Source of the DNA: Amoebidium appalachense
Lineage: Eukaryota > Ichthyosporea
Length of the DNA stretch: 64,000 nt
Reading direction: 5' to 3'
NCBI GenBank assembly: GCA_963693365.1
Contig: CAVNZM010000001.1
Coordinates: 4,526,001 to 4,590,000, forward strand
The position numbers and the translations under genes were made by a program. A model generated the notes under the pieces. That model was given only the letters and a program-made list of their open reading frames with translations, was not told the DNA's origin and made no database searches. Shown here piece after piece: positions 62,441-64,000 of the stretch; the first letter of the stretch is position 1, and the number at the start of each line of letters is the position of its first letter.

Positions 62441-62600
62441 GAATCATTTTGCATTGCACCGAGTAAAATTTGCTGTCAGCAGACAAGCTGTTACGAGCAG
62501 AATGATTCGCCTAAGAATATTGTTCAAAGAATAATTCTGGTTTTTGAAGAATAATTCTGCTTTGCGCAGATTAATTTTGGAACGGTTGCAGAACAATCCT
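62441..62600. repeat. array of GAATNATTC-type palindromic motifs
   Basis: GAATCATTT (62441), GAATGATTC (62500), GAATATTGTTC (62515), GAATAATTC (62529 and 62549), GATTAATTT (62569) and GAACAATCC (62591) occur in 160 bp, the last four spaced 20-22 bp apart. The core resembles inverted GAA/TTC half-sites of heat-shock elements but with three rather than two central bases. Confidence 0.6.
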
Positions 62601-63009
62601 GCTCCAAAAAGGTCATACTGCTATGATGTGGTTTTGCCCTTACGGAGGGGCGGGAGGGGGGCATGATCATGAGGGTTGTGTTACAGTAAGCACGAAGAAC
62701 ATACGTGACTGACAACACACTGTGACTTGGGTTAATTTTTTAACCAAGAGAAGAAGGCCCTAAAAGAAGGGGAAAACCTTATAACAACGAAAGAATATGC
62801 CTCACAAGTAAAGGCTTAGCCCAGCCTTCGACTGACCCTATTCATCCAACACATACAGAACTCTAGATCCGTTCGCCTCGCATGCAAACCCTGCCTCAAG
62901 TTGAAACTGCCACTGGGTGGGTTAGTTGCCTCGACCAGATACGAGTATGCCGGGGGGCTGGGAGAGGGGGGAGGGGGGAGGGGGTTGGGGGCGGGGGGGG
63001 GGGGGGGGA

Positions 63010-63049
<40 letters not shown>

Positions 63050-63465
63050 CAATTGATTTGTGTCTACATGTTTGGGGGCGGGGAGGGTGAGGGAGGGGGG
63101 GGGAGGGGAGGGGACTCGGGCTCTCAGGAGAGGGGATAAGCGCTCAGCAAGAGAGTATTCATTATGACAATGAAGTAGGATAGATCGTCTACACGGTAGC
63201 AACAGGGAACCGGCAGCAAAGCTCAGGTGGCAGGAATCATGCCACAAGCAACGAAGCAGAGAAGCAAAGAGGTACTAGTATTAGCAGCAAATCAAAGACT
63301 TAGACACAACACAGCCAAGAAAAAAAACCATACATGATAGAGCAGCAGGTAGGCAAGTAACACTGTCAGCGGGTAAGTTGAGAAGACAATGGGGTATAAC
63401 CTGCTAGAGGCTGCAAGCGGAGCGGGTAGTTGATTTGTTGTACATGTGCATGTGTGTGTGTGCCG

Positions 63466-63566
<101 letters not shown>

Positions 63567-63747
63567 GGTGGGCGGGTGCACGTGGGAGGAGGGGGGGTGG
63601 GGGGGGGAGGGAAGGGAGGGTGCTTCAAGGCTAGTAGGGGGAAGGAGGGGGAGGGAGGGCTGACGGCCGGTGTATTGAATTTCAGAAGCAGTTGCCTGAG
63701 TGACTGCCGAACCGTTGTATGTTTGTGTGTAGGGAGGAGCGGGCCAA

Positions 63748-63797
<50 letters not shown>

Positions 63798-64000
63798 CTT
63801 TCGTGCGTGCCTTGTGTGTTCGTGTCAGGGCCCGGAAGAGTAAGTTAGCAAACCGGCGGAGGGGAGGGGGGAAGGGGGGAACTCTGAAATTGAAGCAGTA
63901 GCAAAACATCAATATATAAAGGTTTTTAGGGTGGGACGTGGAAAGTGCTTTGGTGTCTGTGGGTGGGGGTATGGGCTGTATTTACTGAGGGAAGTGGGTG

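Overview
This window is nuclear DNA of a eukaryote. Genes are split into many short exons by GT-AG introns of roughly 0.2-3 kb, and intron and intergenic DNA is packed with simple repeats: (GT/CA)n, (CT)n, (AT)n and very long poly-G/poly-C runs. Almost all long uninterrupted reading frames are low-complexity shadows of these repeats (Cys-Val, Thr-His, Gly or Pro runs). The real genes had to be assembled exon by exon from splice sites, reading phase and protein-family motifs.

Eight protein-coding genes can be supported. From left to right: a coiled-coil gene (-, 5336 down to at least 758, 3' end not found); a trimeric-type purine nucleoside phosphorylase (-, 9658-6781, 5 exons, 292 aa); an SLC10A7-type transporter (+, 12213-18849, 9 exons, 384 aa); a reticulon (-, 25819-20778, 5 exons, 259 aa); a PIN-type auxin efflux carrier (+, 29016-33627, 4 exons, 465 aa); a cold-shock-domain protein with a Gly-rich tail (+, 37692-38711, 3 exons, 182 aa); an FHA-RING E3 ligase-like protein (+, 40929 to at least 47763, C-terminus uncertain); and an MFS sugar transporter of the SLC45/sucrose-transporter family (-, about 59310-50842, about 520 aa).

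The mix of a canonical PIN carrier and a sucrose-transporter-like MFS protein with an SLC10A7-type transporter and an animal-like PNP suggests an alga or other photosynthetic-lineage protist rather than an animal, fungus or land plant. This lineage call is inference; nothing in the window fixes it. There is no operon logic. PNP and SLC10A7 are head-to-head, as are reticulon and PIN; SLC10A7 and reticulon converge, as do the FHA-RING and MFS genes. Four of the eight are membrane transporters or membrane-shaping proteins, but no shared pathway is evident.

Two observations stand out. First, introns share a strand-consistent layout: a sense-strand poly-C tract shortly after the 5' splice site, and in many introns a sense-strand (CA)n tract running straight into the 3' splice site. 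Second, a family of dispersed elements of about 200 bp lies in sense orientation in introns of the PIN, FHA-RING and reticulon genes, with a probable fragment in SLC10A7. The elements have a covarying stem and inner palindrome, a conserved block (CTGAGGATGGGCTCTG), and poly-C after them.
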